DNA of 60,819 nt from an uncultured Butyrivibrio sp. (GTDB lineage Bacteria; Bacillota; Clostridia; Lachnospirales; Lachnospiraceae), in the NCBI GenBank assembly GCA_946546925.1, contig CAMNOS010000003.1, positions 1-60,819 of the forward strand, written 5' to 3'. Each line of letters opens with the position of its first letter. The first letter of the stretch is position 1. The translations under genes and the position numbers were made by a program. Shown piece by piece: positions 17,457 to 25,994 of the stretch. The notes under the pieces were generated by a model, which saw only the letters and a list, made by a program, of their open reading frames with translations, made no database searches and was not told the origin of the DNA.

Positions 17457-17981
17457 TCATCTGTAGTAATCGTTCTCAGCTTTCTGCAGGAGCTTGGCTG
17501 CCTGTATCTCATCATTGACATCAGACAAAAACTGATAGTTGTGGGGATCCGATATAAACTCAAGAAAATCTGAGGCTTCCTTGGTCGTGAGATTCTGTAT
17601 CTTGGTGAGATACTCAAAGATCTCCTCTCTGGTCTTGCCCTCATTGATTGCTCTGTCCACTATGTCAAACAAAACCATAAATCTGCGCATGCGCACGCGG
17701 GCATTTATCTGATGAAGTTCGATAAAAATGGAAGTCACGAAGATAATCGCAGAGGTAGAGAGAATCATGAAACCGACACCATAAATAGTAAGCCCCAATT
17801 TTAGATTAAGGACTCCTGCGGTCAGACCCGATATGGAAAACACCATCATGGAAGTAATAAGAATTACTAACCTTGCCTTGTTTCTGGTCTTATCTGTCAG
17901 CTCCATCAGCCGTACAGCCACTCCGAATACCACGTAAAAAACCAGTGAAAAGGCAATCCCCACATAAGCTATATTGAGCAT
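17457..17981 (-). CDS. Four-helix membrane protein, unknown
   Basis: The 174-aa product has four hydrophobic helices in about residues 1-105 and a soluble helical C-terminal tail (INARVRMRRFMVLFDIVDRAINEGKT onward) of 70 residues. I prefer the ATG of MLNIAYVG because AGGGGG lies nine bases before it; the track start is 11 codons longer. The gene stands alone between the liv promoter and the left inverted-repeat arm. Family not recognised. Confidence 0.6.
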   Translation of the reverse strand: MLNIAYVGIAFSLVFYVVFGVAVRLMELTDKTRNKARLVILITSMMVFSISGLTAGVLNLKLGLTIYGVGFMILSTSAIIFVTSIFIELHQINARVRMRRFMVLFDIVDRAINEGKTREEIFEYLTKIQNLTTKEASDFLEFISDPHNYQFLSDVNDEIQAAKLLQKAENDYYR

Positions 17982-18224
17982 GAAGTTCATCCCCCTATAC
18001 ATTAATTCTATCAATCATAATGCACAAATGCAATCTAGTAATAAACGTACATTTATGATCGTTTTCCCGTCTGAGTTTCAATATCAGGTCCTGTCCGTTG
18101 TCCCCCAACGCTGCACATAGGTTGTCAGTTATTGTCAGACATCAAAAAGTAAGACGATAGCGGGTGTTTGTACCATATAGCAGATTTTGACATGATAGGG
18201 GACCAGTATTATTTTTATACCTGT

Positions 18225-18353
18225 GGGGGCTCAATTCAAAAAAGACTTCGTACAGTTACAAATATTAGATGGTGTCATTTTATATTGCGCACCATCTAAT
18301 AGTCCGCATATCCTTTTTGTACCATATAGATAGTTTCAGAGCGCTTTGCCCCC
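18225..18353 (+). repeat. Unit A: 129-bp hairpin module bounded by G5/C5
   Basis: The unit begins GGGGGCTCAATTCAAAAAA and ends GCCCCC. Its middle is a perfect 11-bp hairpin (ATTAGATGGTG/CACCATCTAAT) with a 15-nt loop. It is repeated in reverse at 23333-23461. Confidence 0.8.
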
Positions 18354-18404
18354 AAAATGTCTAGTCCTGGAGATGCTGCAGAAAATTCTGATTGATTTCA
18401 AATT

Positions 18405-18532
18405 GGGGGCTCATTACAAAAAAATCCCTATGGCGTACACTGCATTGTGTGCAATAGATCCATAGGGATTAAAGATTTGTATTTTTCAGTGGATTTTGTA
18501 ACTGTGAGAGGTGTTTTTTGAGATTGACCCCC
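18405..18532 (-). repeat. Unit B: 128-bp hairpin module, opposite orientation to A
   Basis: The unit begins GGGGGCTCATTACAAAAAA and ends GACCCCC and has a central hairpin (AATCCCTATGG/CCATAGGGATT). Read in reverse, its end (GGGGGTCAATCTCAAAAAAC then CAGTTACAAA) aligns with the start of unit A, so A and B are related units in opposite orientation. It is repeated at 23153-23281. Confidence 0.75.
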
Positions 18533-18559
18533 AAATCGCATTTTATGGATCTGAGAAGA

Positions 18560-19273
18560 TCACCCCACTCCGTGTGCCCGGTTATATCCGGTGCAGACAA
18601 GATTAGTATTGGTGATCAGTATGTGCCAGGCAATAAAAGGTCCGATGCCACATGCAAACTGGCCGAGAAGCATCCAGAGCAGGATTGTTGTACCATTCTC
18701 TGTTACGGTAAATCCGTATCTTCCTGCATTTACAGCAAGTCTGTTGCCAACCTTATAATACCAGTAGTAACAGTAAATTCCGCAGGTTACTATACTCAGA
18801 AGAAGAAATATCAAAAGTCCCGGGGTCTCTTCTCCGTCGCCATCGCAGGCGGTGTTGATGTCCCTGATGATCTGGTACATGAAGATATACCAGTAAATAC
18901 CACAAGTGATGATGCTGAGAACAATAAACATCAGAAGCGTCCTGTCGGTGCGCAGCGGCAATACACCGTAGGGCTGATTATATGTAAATCCGTTACCCGC
19001 ACCGCCTTTTGATGTGTAACTTCCTGAAAACGATCCGGCACCGCTGTTGCCTGAAAATGAACCATTATAGCCATTTCCTGAAAATGATCCATCAGAGCTG
19101 TTCCCCGAATAGGAGACGCCTGGATTTGGATCCGAAGAAGCGCCCTCATTACTCATATTTATCGTGTCATTATAGACAAATCCCTTTATATCCCCTGTAT
19201 CCACGGGAGTTCCGCAATTCGGGCAGTACTTCACTCCGTCTTCAATCTGTGTTCCACAATTACTACAAAACAT
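18560..19273 (-). CDS. Zinc-ribbon DUF4234 membrane protein
   Basis: The 237-aa product opens with a zinc ribbon (FCSNCG...KYCPNCGTP), then a Ser/Gly/Asn linker with imperfect repeats of GSFSGNG (residues about 40-90), then a DUF4234 membrane domain with the marks TCGIYWYIFMYQIIRDIN and TCGIYCYYWYYKVGNRL and a third helix ending in NTNLVC. The role of DUF4234 proteins is unknown; they sit in the membrane. It is the last of three close genes with DUF2752 and ClC. Its 3' end is 26 bp from the left repeat arm. Confidence 0.85.
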   Translation of the reverse strand: MFCSNCGTQIEDGVKYCPNCGTPVDTGDIKGFVYNDTINMSNEGASSDPNPGVSYSGNSSDGSFSGNGYNGSFSGNSGAGSFSGSYTSKGGAGNGFTYNQPYGVLPLRTDRTLLMFIVLSIITCGIYWYIFMYQIIRDINTACDGDGEETPGLLIFLLLSIVTCGIYCYYWYYKVGNRLAVNAGRYGFTVTENGTTILLWMLLGQFACGIGPFIAWHILITNTNLVCTGYNRAHGVG

Positions 19274-19310
19274 TATCCTTACTCCTCCAATATAATATCA
19301 GATCATTCAC

Positions 19311-19739
19311 TCAGGACTGCAAGCCAGACAGTCTTAAGATAAGTGAAATGATCCTGTAAATAAGACCTTCCTGCGGTCTGAATGCCACAACCGTGTCATC
19401 AGGGCCAAGGAGCCTTAACAGGTATATTATAGAGAAGAGCATTATCAAAGTAAACATCCAAATGTTGTAGACTTTCCCCGGGATCCCGGCTTTGCACATA
19501 TACACCACTAGCGCGGCAGCAGGCATAAGAAATAACGGATGATAATAAAATGCACCGGCAAAATCGAGCCGCAGCAACGCAAGCCAGGCTCTTGTCATGC
19601 CGCAGCCCGGGCATGAAACTCCGGTCACGAACCTGATCGGGCACCCGATTCCCGTAATATGAAAAGTGGCATAAACAAGCACTACCGCCAAAATGGCCGG
19701 CAGTGCATTTTTGATTTTCTGCAATTTGATATTCTCCAT
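19311..19739 (-). CDS. DUF2752 membrane protein
   Basis: The 142-aa product has three to four helices and the family signature CPGCGMTRAW followed by YHPLF, which define DUF2752. Its function is unknown; it often neighbours DUF4234-type proteins. It lies 13 nt after the ClC stop and 37 nt before the DUF4234 start. Confidence 0.9.
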   Translation of the reverse strand: MENIKLQKIKNALPAILAVVLVYATFHITGIGCPIRFVTGVSCPGCGMTRAWLALLRLDFAGAFYYHPLFLMPAAALVVYMCKAGIPGKVYNIWMFTLIMLFSIIYLLRLLGPDDTVVAFRPQEGLIYRIISLILRLSGLQS

Positions 19740-19752
19740 ATAAAAGAATTTA

Positions 19753-21039
19753 CTACTTGGTTTCTCTGTTTACAAATTTGTTATGAAATTTTGAATACAT
19801 GATCTTCTGGCTGCTGTACAGACTGTGGTATCCGGAGAAGGTGTAACTCAGGGCTATGGCCAGAAGATAATACGGCATTCCTTTAAATCCGAACAGTTCA
19901 AAGCAGATGAACAGTGATGATATAGGACAGTTAGTCACGCCGCAGAACAGCGCTCCCATGCCTATTGCGGCGCACAAAGCCGGATCGAATCCAAATAGCT
20001 GTGAGTAGAGACATCCGAAGGTTGCACCAATATAAAGAGCCGGGACAATCTCGCCGCCTTTGTAGCCGGCTCCAAGTGTAAGTGCCGTAAACAGTGCCTT
20101 TACTGCGAATGCGTAATAAGGCGCCTCGCCTCTGATCGCCATCTCTATGACATTCATACCGGCGCCGTTGAAGTACCTTGTGCCTGAAATAAATGTAAGA
20201 GCCGCAACAATACATCCGCCCACAAAAACTCTCAGGTATGGATTGGGAAAGAACTTTTTATATGCCTTGCCAGATGCCTTGAGAATGTCACAGAAAAGCA
20301 CACTGACAAAGGCGCACAAAAGAGCAAGAACTCCGGTAAAAAAGCCTCGATAAATGTTGAGATCCGGAACTATTGCTACTGCAAACTGCTCACCGGAAAC
20401 CCCCATGTATCCTGCAATGCTCTGAGCCATCAGCGCTGAAATGACACACGGGACAAGAGCTGAATAGTACATAACACCGACATTTTCGATTTCCATCGCC
20501 ATGAATGAAGCTGTCATCGGAGTGCCAAAGAGCGCAGAAAAAGCGGCGCTCATTCCGCACATGGTCATGATCTTGATGTCGCCCTCGCGAAGCTTTAAGA
20601 ATCTGCCCAGATTATATCCTATGCTTCCTCCCATCTGAAGGGCTGCGCTCTCTCTTCCTGTAGAACCACCAAACAGATGAGTAATCGTCGTTGATATAAA
20701 GATAAGAGGAGCCTTAACGATCGGAAGATGCTCACCCTCCTGAATCGATTTGATTATCAGATTGGTGCCCTTGTCTTCATAATCCTTACAGAGCCTGTAT
20801 AGAAATACGATCAAAAGACCTGCAAACGGAAGCCCCAGGATTATCAGATCATGAGAAGTTCTGAAGGACGTGGCATAGCCAATTGCCATGGAAAAAGCAC
20901 CCCCGGTAACACCAACTATGGCACCGGTAACGCATCCAAGGATGAGCCATCGGAACAGAACTCGCGTCTTTCCAATCACATCAAGATCTGATACATGTTC
21001 GATTATGAAGTTAACAGGGGCATGATTTTTATTTTCCAT
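19753..21039 (-). CDS. ClC-type chloride channel/transporter
   Basis: The 428-aa product is a ClC-family anion channel or H+/Cl- (or F-) exchanger with about ten to twelve membrane segments. The selectivity/gating motif is GGSTGRESAALQMGG, so the gating glutamate (GRE) is kept, though the usual GP is SA. A second conserved region is GALFCGVTNCPISSLF. There is no C-terminal CBS pair. No clear ribosome site precedes the ATG. It heads the ClC-DUF2752-DUF4234 run inside the inverted repeat. Confidence 0.9.
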   Translation of the reverse strand: MENKNHAPVNFIIEHVSDLDVIGKTRVLFRWLILGCVTGAIVGVTGGAFSMAIGYATSFRTSHDLIILGLPFAGLLIVFLYRLCKDYEDKGTNLIIKSIQEGEHLPIVKAPLIFISTTITHLFGGSTGRESAALQMGGSIGYNLGRFLKLREGDIKIMTMCGMSAAFSALFGTPMTASFMAMEIENVGVMYYSALVPCVISALMAQSIAGYMGVSGEQFAVAIVPDLNIYRGFFTGVLALLCAFVSVLFCDILKASGKAYKKFFPNPYLRVFVGGCIVAALTFISGTRYFNGAGMNVIEMAIRGEAPYYAFAVKALFTALTLGAGYKGGEIVPALYIGATFGCLYSQLFGFDPALCAAIGMGALFCGVTNCPISSLFICFELFGFKGMPYYLLAIALSYTFSGYHSLYSSQKIMYSKFHNKFVNRETK

Positions 21040-21084
21040 ATTAGCTTAATGATAACACGAAAAACCGTTTTAAGAGAGGCTTTA

Positions 21085-21120
21085 ACAAAATAAAATACGC
21101 AGAGCCCAAAAAGCTCTGCG
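21085..21120 (-). terminator. Terminator of the 91-aa gene
   Basis: The stem CGCAGAGC/GGCTCTGCG is followed on the minus strand by TATTTTATTTT. It separates the 91-aa gene from ClC. Confidence 0.85.
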
Positions 21121-21128
21121 CTAAACTT

Positions 21129-21404
21129 CTATATGTTCTCTACTGCCCTGAACTCATCAAACTGAGGATCCTCGACAAAATCAACTATCAGATTCATCGG
21201 TGTGAGACCAATGGCCTCGTGATGGATCTGCTGTCTTATGACCATCTTTTCATAGTTGGAGAGACATTCAAATTCAGGATGTGTCTCTCTATACTTCTCA
21301 TTGAGCTGGTCAAACAGGTTATACTCCGGATCTCCCCAAGCAAATACCTCGGCTGTCTTCAAATTTGGTTTGAACGGAGAATAGCGCATTTGTGTACTAG
21401 ACAT
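21129..21404 (-). CDS. Small hypothetical protein
   Basis: The 91-aa soluble protein begins MSSTQMRYSPFKPNLKTAEV and has a helical middle (DPEYNLFDQLNEKYRETHPEF) and a hydrophobic strand (LIVDFVEDP). The start is set by AAAGGAG nine bases upstream; the track ORF is 15 codons longer. It is monocistronic, with its own terminator. I do not recognise the family. Confidence 0.6.
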   Translation of the reverse strand: MSSTQMRYSPFKPNLKTAEVFAWGDPEYNLFDQLNEKYRETHPEFECLSNYEKMVIRQQIHHEAIGLTPMNLIVDFVEDPQFDEFRAVENI

Positions 21405-21715
21405 AATCAGATGCTCCTTTCTCTTTGGCAGGAAGTCTGCTTCCTGCATTTGTCCAAAAACAGAAGTACAAAGTCAAAGGATAGCAAGACATTAAATTAC
21501 CCTTTAAAATCATGATATCACAGATCACAATAAAATTTCAGAAAATTTAATAGATTTTTTATACAAAATTTCATTTTTGATTTCGGTAATTATTTTCATT
21601 TATTTTTAATACTTTTTTATTTTGTCATAATTGAATGGCACAAGCAAAAGGACTAGTATTACTTCAAAGGGGCAATCGGTAATGACGTGTTGCTCCACAG
21701 ATAAACGAGGTGAAA
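21405..21715. other. AT-rich divergent intergenic region (311 bp)
   Basis: This region is strongly AT-rich and holds no ORF. It contains the second copy of the 17-bp ATCATGATATCACAGAT motif at 21509-21525 and, next to the rightward start, a possible leader hairpin (GGGGCAA/TTGCTCC) at 21669-21696. It probably carries promoters for both flanking genes. Confidence 0.5.
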
Positions 21716-22072
21716 ATGAGTCTTTCAGTTGGTGGAATTGGAAATGCATATGGAATGAGCTTCATCCAGCCTATGAATTACAGTGTAAAGAATCAGGCGG
21801 ATGTCTCAGATGCTTTTATTGAGACGGGAATGAGCGGCGCCATAATGAATGTACCGCCCGTGGTATATCCCAACGCCCAGGCCGTCCCTTCAGGTGATAG
21901 CGAGAGCAATCCGCTTTCTCTTTCGGCGGGCAGCGTCAGAAAATCCCAGGAGGCCAACAAGCTTTACAACGATGTGGCAGCCAGATTTGAAGGTATGACG
22001 ACAGGCTATACACAGAGCACTGAGGGAATATCCTATGGTATGAGCGGAAGCAGAGTAGATCTCTTCGCCTGA
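21716..22072 (+). CDS. Small Gly/Ser-rich hypothetical protein
   Basis: The 118-aa product starts MSLSVGGIGNAYGMSFIQPM and ends SGSRVDLFA. It is rich in Gly, Ser, Asn and Met in the first half, has a short helical part (SVRKSQEANKLYNDVAARFEG) and lacks a signal peptide. A GAGG site five bases before the ATG supports this start over the GTG two codons earlier. It has its own terminator. Family not recognised; the composition would suit a flagellar-hook-like or other assembly protein, but that is a guess. Confidence 0.6.
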   Translation: MSLSVGGIGNAYGMSFIQPMNYSVKNQADVSDAFIETGMSGAIMNVPPVVYPNAQAVPSGDSESNPLSLSAGSVRKSQEANKLYNDVAARFEGMTTGYTQSTEGISYGMSGSRVDLFA

Positions 22073-22105
22073 CCATATGGAAATCAAATACAAAACGCAA
22101 AAGAG

Positions 22106-22133
22106 CGACTACCCAGAGGATGGTCGTTTTTTT
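22106..22133 (+). terminator. Terminator of the 118-aa gene
   Basis: An imperfect stem (CGACTACCC with GGATGGTCG) is followed by T7. Confidence 0.8.
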
Positions 22134-22159
22134 GCGTGGGAAAATAATTATTTGGCAAT

Positions 22160-22205
22160 CTTAAACAAATCTTAAGAATTTTCGACGGTAAATCTTAAGA
22201 ATTAT
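22160..22205 (+). repeat. Short direct repeat upstream of the nuclease gene
   Basis: AAATCTTAAGAATT occurs twice, 19 bp apart, with a partial third copy (ATCTTAAAC) just before. It lies about 125 bp before the nuclease start and may be an operator. Confidence 0.4.
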
Positions 22206-22325
22206 CTGCTAGTATTTCTTTTGTGCAGTTCTGCACTTTCTTGGCATATCGCCGGAAAATCATTTTTTACAGTATTGCGATGCCGGCGGCTATGGCCATT
22301 GTGGCATCCAAAAGAAAGGACAAGT

Positions 22326-23114
22326 ATGAATATAATTAGTAAGCTGGAGGCAGAGAAAGCTCGCTTGGAGTCGCAAATTGCCAGGGAAACCTATGACTTC
22401 GAGATGGCGAATTATCCTGAGGGCCGCCTGAATATCAAACAGGCTGGAAAGTATTACAAAATGTATCATGTATATAGTACCCCGACTGGCACAAAAAGGA
22501 CTTATATCAAGAAGAAAAACATAGACCTGGCCCAGTGTCTTGCTCAGAAGGCATACAAAAAAACTTCTATCCAGGCTCATAAGAAGGAATTGCAGGCTAT
22601 AAATGCATATCTTAGATATTATCCCAGAAAGTCGCCGGATGACTACTTTAGGAATTCTTCTGAATACAAAAGACTGCTTGAGGATTTCATTCCTATATCT
22701 GAAGCATATAATGATTGGGCGTGTGAAGAGTATGAACGCAATCCGGAGTACCCGGAACGGCTGATTTATCCGACCATGAAAGGTGATATGGTCCGTTCAA
22801 AATCAGAAGCGATGATAGCCGATGAATTCTACAGGCGTGGGATTCCATACAGATATGAGTACAAGACTACAATTGGTGGATATGATGTGTATCCGGATTT
22901 TACTATCATTGACCCAGTGTCCGGAAAGACTTACATTTGGGAACATTTTGGCAAGATGGACGACGATGATTATGTTAACAAATGTATCTGGAAGCTGCGC
23001 TTGTACCTGAGCAATGGCTATATTCCGCAAGTCAGTCTGTTGACGACTTATGAAACCGGGATGGACCCACTCACCTCTGTCAGAGTAGTTGAGACAATAG
23101 ACCAGTTTTTCTAG
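22326..23114 (+). CDS. Predicted PD-(D/E)XK-fold nuclease
   Basis: The 262-aa product has a helical, basic N-terminal half (about residues 1-150, with a coiled coil in the first 25) and a C-terminal domain that matches a restriction-endonuclease-like fold: SKSEAMIADEF (Glu161), YPDFTI (Asp191) and YIWEHFGK (Glu206), with the helix-strand order expected. Such domains cut DNA. I use the ATG after AAAGGA; the track ORF runs 35 codons further upstream without a ribosome site. Its stop is 35 bp from the right inverted-repeat arm. The exact family, and whether it acts on the repeats, is inference. Confidence 0.7.
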   Translation: MNIISKLEAEKARLESQIARETYDFEMANYPEGRLNIKQAGKYYKMYHVYSTPTGTKRTYIKKKNIDLAQCLAQKAYKKTSIQAHKKELQAINAYLRYYPRKSPDDYFRNSSEYKRLLEDFIPISEAYNDWACEEYERNPEYPERLIYPTMKGDMVRSKSEAMIADEFYRRGIPYRYEYKTTIGGYDVYPDFTIIDPVSGKTYIWEHFGKMDDDDYVNKCIWKLRLYLSNGYIPQVSLLTTYETGMDPLTSVRVVETIDQFF

Positions 23115-23149
23115 AGCGCAAAACAGGTCAAAATAGCTGGTGCAAGCAC

Positions 23150-23585
23150 TTTGGGGGCCAATCTTAAAAAACACCTCTTACAGTTACAAAATCCACTGGA
23201 AAATACGAATTTATAATCCCTATGAATTGATTGTATGCAATGCAGTGTACTCCATAGGGATTTTTTTTGTAATGAGCCCCCAATTTGAAATCAATCAGAA
23301 TTTTCTGCAGCATCTCCAGGACTAGACATTTTGGGGGCAAAGCGCTCTGAAACTATCTATATGGTACAAAAAGGATATGCGGACTATTAGATGGTGCGCA
23401 ATATAAAATGACACCATCTAATATTTGTAACTGTACGAAGTCTTTTTTGAATTGAGCCCCCACAGGTATAAAAATAATACTGGTCCCCTATCATGTCAAA
23501 ATCTGCTATATGGTACAAACCCCCGCTATCGTCTTACTTTTTGATCTCTGGCTGCCTGCGTCTGACAATAACCGACAGCCTAAGT
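23150..23585 (-). repeat. Right arm of the ~0.4-kb inverted repeat pair
   Basis: This is the reverse-orientation copy of 18115-18534. It holds unit B at 23153-23281 and unit A at 23333-23461 with the same 51-bp spacer between them. The hairpin stems are kept exactly while the loop of unit B has several changes. It fills nearly all of the 520 bp between the nuclease and HPt genes. Confidence 0.9.
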
Positions 23586-23635
23586 CTGCCATTTCCCAGC
23601 GACTTACCTGCTGCTTTATCCAGCCACTGATCTTC

Positions 23636-23971
23636 TCATTCCATCTCCAGTATCTGCTTTCGCTGCTCAATAAGCTTGTCATAGAGAGCCCTGTAGTCTA
23701 CGCTCTCCTTAGCACGCAGATGCTCTGTGATCTCACAGATTGTATTATAGAGCGGAGCGAGTGCAAGATTACCTATTACACCCTTTAGGGCATGAACGGT
23801 CTCAAAGGCCTCATCAAAATTACCTGAATCAAGGACATCGCCAAGGGTGTTAAATCTCTCATCCGAAAGGCCCAGCTCTACCATTTCAAGGTAGAAGTCC
23901 TCCATTCCCATGCATCTTTCAAGTCCCTCATCAACATTTGCACCAAATTGTCTCAGGGTATCTATAGTCAT
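23636..23971 (-). CDS. Histidine phosphotransfer (HPt) protein
   Basis: The 111-aa helical protein has the HPt signature ETVHALKGVIGNL, with His60 as phospho-acceptor. It shuttles phosphate between a hybrid kinase and a receiver. The ATG after AAAGGAG is preferred; the track ORF has 24 extra codons without support. It starts 95 nt after the REC-GGDEF-EAL gene and on the same strand, so the partner receiver is probably that protein. No hybrid kinase is in the window. Confidence 0.85.
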   Translation of the reverse strand: MTIDTLRQFGANVDEGLERCMGMEDFYLEMVELGLSDERFNTLGDVLDSGNFDEAFETVHALKGVIGNLALAPLYNTICEITEHLRAKESVDYRALYDKLIEQRKQILEME

Positions 23972-24066
23972 TTTCCGCTCCTTTCTCCAAATGTCTAACA
24001 TCATAATTAACATCATAGCCGCTAATACAGAGCCGTACATCACATTACATTTATGCTGTCATCCTG

Positions 24067-25791
24067 TTATTTGAAGCATCCGAGATTCCTCTCGATAAGA
24101 TGCCCAAATTCGCTGGAAGACACAGGCTTTGAGAAGTAGTAACCCTGTATGATATCACAGCCGGCCTTCTTCAAAAGCAGATACTGCTCTGCATTTTCAA
24201 CGCCCTCAGCAATGACCGGAACTCCAAGAAACCTTGCGATCTCCAGAATGAATTCCACCATGCTCATTTCCTTGTTATTCTCAGCGATGTCCTTGATAAA
24301 GGCCATGTCGAGTTTGAGAGCATCAATCGGCAGGGAGGTGAGCATATTCAGGGATGAGTAGCCCTTGCCGAAATCATCCATCTCAACTTTAAAGCCTGCA
24401 TCTCTCAGGCTCTTAACTACTTCGATCATGGTGTTTACGGAATCGGTATAAGCTGTCTCGGTAATCTCCAGATGAAGGTCCGCCGGATCAAGGTTATTAT
24501 CGCTTATGACCTTCTTCAGGAACTCCAGAAGATCGGGATCAAATATATCAACCCTCGAGACATTGACAGACACCGGTACCTTCACGCCGTACATGTCATG
24601 CCAAATGCGCACCTGTCTGGCGGCCTCCTGCCACACGAATCTGTCCAACTCCTTGATGCGCCCGTTTTCCTCAAAAAGCGGAATAAAGAAGTCCGGTCTG
24701 ACAAGCCCGTATTCAGGATGTTTCCAGCGAACAAGGACCTCGGCACTGCACAGTTCTGGCTGGTCTTCATGAATATCATATTTTGGCTGAAAGACAATCT
24801 TGAACTGATTTTCCAAAAGAGCTTTCTCAATATCTCCCAGAAGCTTGGCCTCGTAAATCTCCCTCTCATGCATCCGGTTGTCATAAACCGACAGCGTATC
24901 CTGTCCCGCATTCCTTGAAAGCAGGTTGCAGGCCTGAAGAGCCCTGTCAAACCGCTGCTCAAGATTCACCGAGTGGTAGATATCCGGGTATACTCCAATC
25001 CTTAGCCTTATATCCTGAACCTCCAGCATTTCAGCCAGTAAATTGGAAAGAGTTCTCATCAGAAAATCATAATTCTCCTGATGCTCGATATACATGTAGA
25101 AGCAGTCAGCATTGGTCCTGCAAGCAACTCCTCCGCACGCCCTCGAAGCATTTCTTACCCCCTCCGCGATCACCTTGATCACTCTGTCGCCAAAATTCCT
25201 TCCGTACAGCTCATTGATAAGATGGAACTTGCTGACATTGACTACAATGGCATCCACTTCCTGGTCCGGGTGGAACTTGTCATACTCCTGGGAATACCGG
25301 AAAAAGTATTCCTTAGTCATAAGCCCCGTCAGCTTATCCACTCCCGTTGCTCCGATGATGCTCCTGCCGATGGAAAGCTCAATGGATCGCCTGATCCTGG
25401 CCTTGATGACCTCCGGATTATCGTAAGGCTTGCTCAGAAAATCCACGGCCCCTCTGTGCAGACTCTCGACTTCAGCAGACTTATCGGATGTGAGCACAAT
25501 TACCGGAATATCGCGCAGTTCCTCGTTTGTTCGCATCTCATCGAGTACTGCATAGCCGTTTCCGTCAGGCATGTAAAGGTCAAGAAGCACCAGTGACAGA
25601 AGATCCTTCTGCTTTTTGATCTCCGAAATCGCCTCCTTACCTGTCTGGGCGTAAGCTACGTCATATTCCTCGCCAAGTATGTTTCCAAGGAGCCTCAGAT
25701 TCACAGGCTCATCATCCACAATGAGTATCGTGCGCCTGAAATCGCGTTCATACTTAGCCTCTATGTCCAGCTGACTGTTATCAAAGTTCAT
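24067..25791 (-). CDS. REC - degenerate GGDEF - EAL protein (c-di-GMP phosphodiesterase)
   Basis: The 574-aa product has a receiver domain (residues ~20-140, phospho-acceptor Asp71 in LLDLYMPDG), a GGDEF domain that has lost its catalytic motif (CRTNADCFYMYI where RxGGDEF is expected), and an EAL domain with AEVLVRW, ETAYTD, DDFGKGYSSLNM, KLDMAFIKDI, VIAEGVEN and QGYYFSKP, all needed for c-di-GMP hydrolysis. The degenerate GGDEF may act as a GTP sensor. It should be a phosphorylation-controlled phosphodiesterase. The start follows AAGGAG; the track adds 8 codons. It is divergent from the REC-GGDEF cyclase with 203 bp between them. Confidence 0.9.
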   Translation of the reverse strand: MNFDNSQLDIEAKYERDFRRTILIVDDEPVNLRLLGNILGEEYDVAYAQTGKEAISEIKKQKDLLSLVLLDLYMPDGNGYAVLDEMRTNEELRDIPVIVLTSDKSAEVESLHRGAVDFLSKPYDNPEVIKARIRRSIELSIGRSIIGATGVDKLTGLMTKEYFFRYSQEYDKFHPDQEVDAIVVNVSKFHLINELYGRNFGDRVIKVIAEGVRNASRACGGVACRTNADCFYMYIEHQENYDFLMRTLSNLLAEMLEVQDIRLRIGVYPDIYHSVNLEQRFDRALQACNLLSRNAGQDTLSVYDNRMHEREIYEAKLLGDIEKALLENQFKIVFQPKYDIHEDQPELCSAEVLVRWKHPEYGLVRPDFFIPLFEENGRIKELDRFVWQEAARQVRIWHDMYGVKVPVSVNVSRVDIFDPDLLEFLKKVISDNNLDPADLHLEITETAYTDSVNTMIEVVKSLRDAGFKVEMDDFGKGYSSLNMLTSLPIDALKLDMAFIKDIAENNKEMSMVEFILEIARFLGVPVIAEGVENAEQYLLLKKAGCDIIQGYYFSKPVSSSEFGHLIERNLGCFK

Positions 25792-25994
25792 TTCCACTCC
25801 TTCTCTTGACTGCATTTTTCTAAAAAGAGCACAATTTCACTTATAATACCATTATAAATGTTTTTGAGGTTTATTTGCTCTTCTAATGATATATTTTCGC
25901 AAAATTACATACTTTATACAGAATATTTTTACAATTATTTAAGCAATATAACCCCCCGGCTGTGGTACGATTTTGTTAATAACGAGGTGAACCT

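Larger units (their letters stand above)
18115..18534 (+). repeat. Left arm of a ~0.4-kb inverted repeat pair
   Basis: This non-coding stretch is repeated, almost base for base, in reverse orientation at 23150-23585. The identity runs without large gaps from ATCAAAAAGTAAGACGATAG to the GACCCCCAAA end, apart from a 14-bp extra piece in the right copy near its outer end. I see no open reading frame of note. It fills most of the 580 bp between the 174-aa gene and the DUF4234 gene. Each arm contains two ~128-bp units described separately. Confidence 0.9.

Noticed and set aside
21582-21610. Shared TTCGGTAATT motif at 21.58 kb and 55.71 kb as regulator site
   Set aside because: Only about ten bases match, in very AT-rich surroundings; chance is likely.
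21660-21715. c-di-GMP (GEMM) riboswitch before the 118-aa gene
   Set aside because: Although GGGGCAA is present, the conserved tetraloop and receptor parts and the CACGCA start were not found.
18115-23585. CRISPR array as explanation of the repeats
   Set aside because: Only two long arms in opposite directions, no short regular repeats and spacers, no cas genes.
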